This document shows positions 62,497 to 64,000 of a stretch of DNA of 64,000 bases, piece by piece; position 1 is the first letter of the stretch, and each line of letters begins with the position of its first letter. The notes beneath the pieces are model-generated. The model ran no database searches. It was not told where the DNA came from and worked only from the letters and a program-made list of their open reading frames with translations. The position numbers were made by a program, and so were the translations under genes. The stretch is taken from NCBI GenBank assembly GCA_020631815.1, contig JACKGW010000003.1, forward strand, positions 1 through 64,000. Reading direction: 5' to 3'. The DNA is from Planctomycetota bacterium (GTDB taxonomy: Bacteria > Planctomycetota > PLA2 > JAEUHO01).

Positions 62497-64000
62497 GGGA
62501 GCTCCTCGTCGGCCAGAACCGCCGTGTGGCTGGCGGGCGCGGCGCCGTCGCGGACGAAGGCCGCCTCGGTTTCGACGGCTTCCCAGAGGAGACGCGTGAC
62601 GTGCGACGGCGTGACGCGCGCAGGGACGACGACGCTGCAGGCCCCGAGGCCGACGTTGCCGTCCGCGTCTTGGGCCCGTACCCCCACGAGGTACGAGCGC
62701 CCCGGGGAGGAAGGGACTGCAGGCGACAGGGCGAGCGCCGAGGGTGCCGAGAAGGTGGCGGGAACCGCAGGCAGCAGATCGTCGGTCGCGACCAAGAGCG
62801 TGCAGTCGACGTCTGCGGTCGCGTCCTGACCGTCGGATCGGGCCACCGAGAGCCCGACGTCCACCAGGGCTCCCGCATCCGGGCGCAGGATCCACGTTGC
62901 CACCTCACAGGTGACGCTCGGCGGCTCGAAGGCCTCGCGCACCGCGGCCAGCGTGTCTCGCGTCACGTCCCCGAGGGAGCCGTCCTCGTAGGCCAGGATG
63001 TTCAGCGTGAACGTGCGTGGCATGTACGTACGGATCGTGGTTTCGGTCGTCGCTGCGTTCCAGACAGGGGGACGAATCACCCAGTCAGGCGAGTCGATGG
63101 CCCAGGTGCGACCGTCGCCGTAGATGAAGTAGCCGTGCGGGAACATGCCCTTGCACTCGCCGCCGACGTACAGGTCCTGCTCGTCCAGCGGGATGAGCGC
63201 GCTGTTGTCGTAGCGCATGCTGGCAAACCCCTCGCCGGCTGCCAGCTCCTGGAACTCGGTGAGGCGCGGGAAGATGTAGTTGTTCCAGGTGACGAGCCGG
63301 TTCGGGTTGCCGGCACGTGCGGCGGTGGCCATGCGCTCGAACGGCGCGGGGTAGTACACGATGCCGTCGTCGAACCACCAGCCGTCCAGGCGCGAACCGT
63401 AGCGCTGCCCGATCTCCGTGATGATCGACTCCCACGTGTCCACGAAGGTCGTCTTGTCGTCCTCGTCGAAGCCCTGTTCGGCCCACCACGCGGGATCGCC
63501 GTGACCGACGTGGTAGTAGAGGACGAGACGGATGCCACGGGCATGCAGGCGATCGGCGATCTCGCCGATCAGATCGCGTTCACTCGTGCGCCCGGGGAGC
63601 ACCGCGTCCACGGATGCGAGCGGCGCCGCGATGTAGTACGTGGCCCACGAGGTTGCCAAGAGCAGGTAGTCGGCGCCCGTGTCCGCGACGGCCGCCACGA
63701 ACGCATCGACGTCGAAGTCCCGCACCTTGTCGGCCCACGCCTTCCTGGCGCCCGTGGGTGGATAGGACCACTCCCCCCAGACCACGCCCACGCCGTACTT
63801 CGCCCGCTGGAACCAGTCGTCCTTCGAGCGAGCCGCGGCGGCGCGGTCACGAAGGCCGGGCGCCGCTGCAACCGGCACGAGTTCGATCGAGAGCAGCTCC
63901 AGGGTGCTGGCCGCGTCGGCCCCCAGGGTCAGCGCGATCGTGCTCGTACCCGAGGGCAGGTACAGCGGCGCCTCGAACGTCGCGCGCTGCCAACCCTGCT
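62493..64000 (-). CDS. GH29-like (alpha-L-fucosidase superfamily) glycosidase, 5' end beyond window
   Basis: The frame stays open to the window edge, so at least 502 residues are seen and the start is outside. Just upstream of the internal GTG 63878 the frame reads W..ATFEAPLYLPSGTSTIALTLGA, a beta-sandwich (carbohydrate-binding-type) domain. Then comes a (beta/alpha)8 domain: WFQRAKYGVGVVWGEWSYPPTG, FDVDAFVAAVADTGADYLLLATSW, GIRLVLYYHVGH, and SRLDGWWFDDGI, where the first Asp of WFDD fits the GH29 nucleophile. C-terminal ~130 residues look like an Ig-like or beta-sandwich domain. It may cleave fucosyl or related sugars; probably exported. Confidence 0.8.
   Translation of the reverse strand, partial: QGWQRATFEAPLYLPSGTSTIALTLGADAASTLELLSIELVPVAAAPGLRDRAAAARSKDDWFQRAKYGVGVVWGEWSYPPTGARKAWADKVRDFDVDAFVAAVADTGADYLLLATSWATYYIAAPLASVDAVLPGRTSERDLIGEIADRLHARGIRLVLYYHVGHGDPAWWAEQGFDEDDKTTFVDTWESIITEIGQRYGSRLDGWWFDDGIVYYPAPFERMATAARAGNPNRLVTWNNYIFPRLTEFQELAAGEGFASMRYDNSALIPLDEQDLYVGGECKGMFPHGYFIYGDGRTWAIDSPDWVIRPPVWNAATTETTIRTYMPRTFTLNILAYEDGSLGDVTRDTLAAVREAFEPPSVTCEVATWILRPDAGALVDVGLSVARSDGQDATADVDCTLLVATDDLLPAVPATFSAPSALALSPAVPSSPGRSYLVGVRAQDADGNVGLGACSVVVPARVTPSHVTRLLWEAVETEAAFVRDGAAPASHTAVLADEELP

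Overview
The window is a high-GC bacterial chromosome segment that looks like a diderm, most likely a planctomycete-type organism (inference). BamD-like and LptE-like lipoproteins, a secretin-domain protein and many lipobox or N-terminal-anchor proteins indicate an outer membrane. HEAT- and TPR-rich secreted proteins, several 650-residue paralogs with an N-terminal anchor followed by beta-sandwich repeats, a sigma54 activator, and frequent GTG/TTG starts with ATGA/GTGA stop-start overlaps fit that group. No rRNA is present. One tRNA gene (Pro, GGG) is visible.

1-9.5 kb is accessory. A minus-strand operon of seven unrecognised genes (8810 down to 377) is built around a 1650-residue low-complexity protein with cysteine clusters. 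Two small related beta-rich proteins lie on either side of it, and the operon ends in a lipoprotein whose 3' end has been replaced by an IS3 OrfA remnant. Upstream is a 680-base gene-free stretch holding a 34-bp inverted repeat and several GTCTGA-centred palindromes.

9.5-38.3 kb is mostly core: an anchored beta-sandwich protein, two HEAT-repeat paralogs, cyclophilin, ispF/ispD, ruvC, a CNNM/CBS transporter-like protein, recO, bamD-lptE, ftsH-folP-cdaA-ybbR, glmM, tsaB-alr-AsmA-like protein, YbjN-like and DCC-type proteins, manC, ruvX and rpsO-pnp. Together these cover isoprenoid precursors, outer-membrane assembly, membrane proteolysis, c-di-AMP and cell-wall amino sugar/D-alanine supply, tRNA t6A modification and RNA decay.

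38.3-55.4 kb is mixed: a secretin-domain protein with a small exported partner, an XRE regulator with an S24-like domain lacking catalytic residues and with overlapping AT-rich palindromes upstream, a TPR protein, a zinc-finger membrane protein, hydantoinase/oxoprolinase subunits, plsY-gpsA, and a tandem array of three anchored beta-sandwich paralogs related in architecture to the gene at 9.5 kb.

55.4-64 kb begins with a 1.6-kb stretch without a convincing gene that ends, on the minus strand, in a strong intrinsic terminator (candidate long RNA). It is followed by a sigma54 activator with a degenerate receiver, a structured intergenic region carrying a copy of the 5' end of tRNA-Pro, tRNA-Pro itself, a nucleotidyltransferase two-gene module, a DUF2199 protein, an AHSA1/SRPBCC-ArsR pair with a perfect operator, and a three-gene operon starting with a GH29-like glycosidase cut by the window edge.
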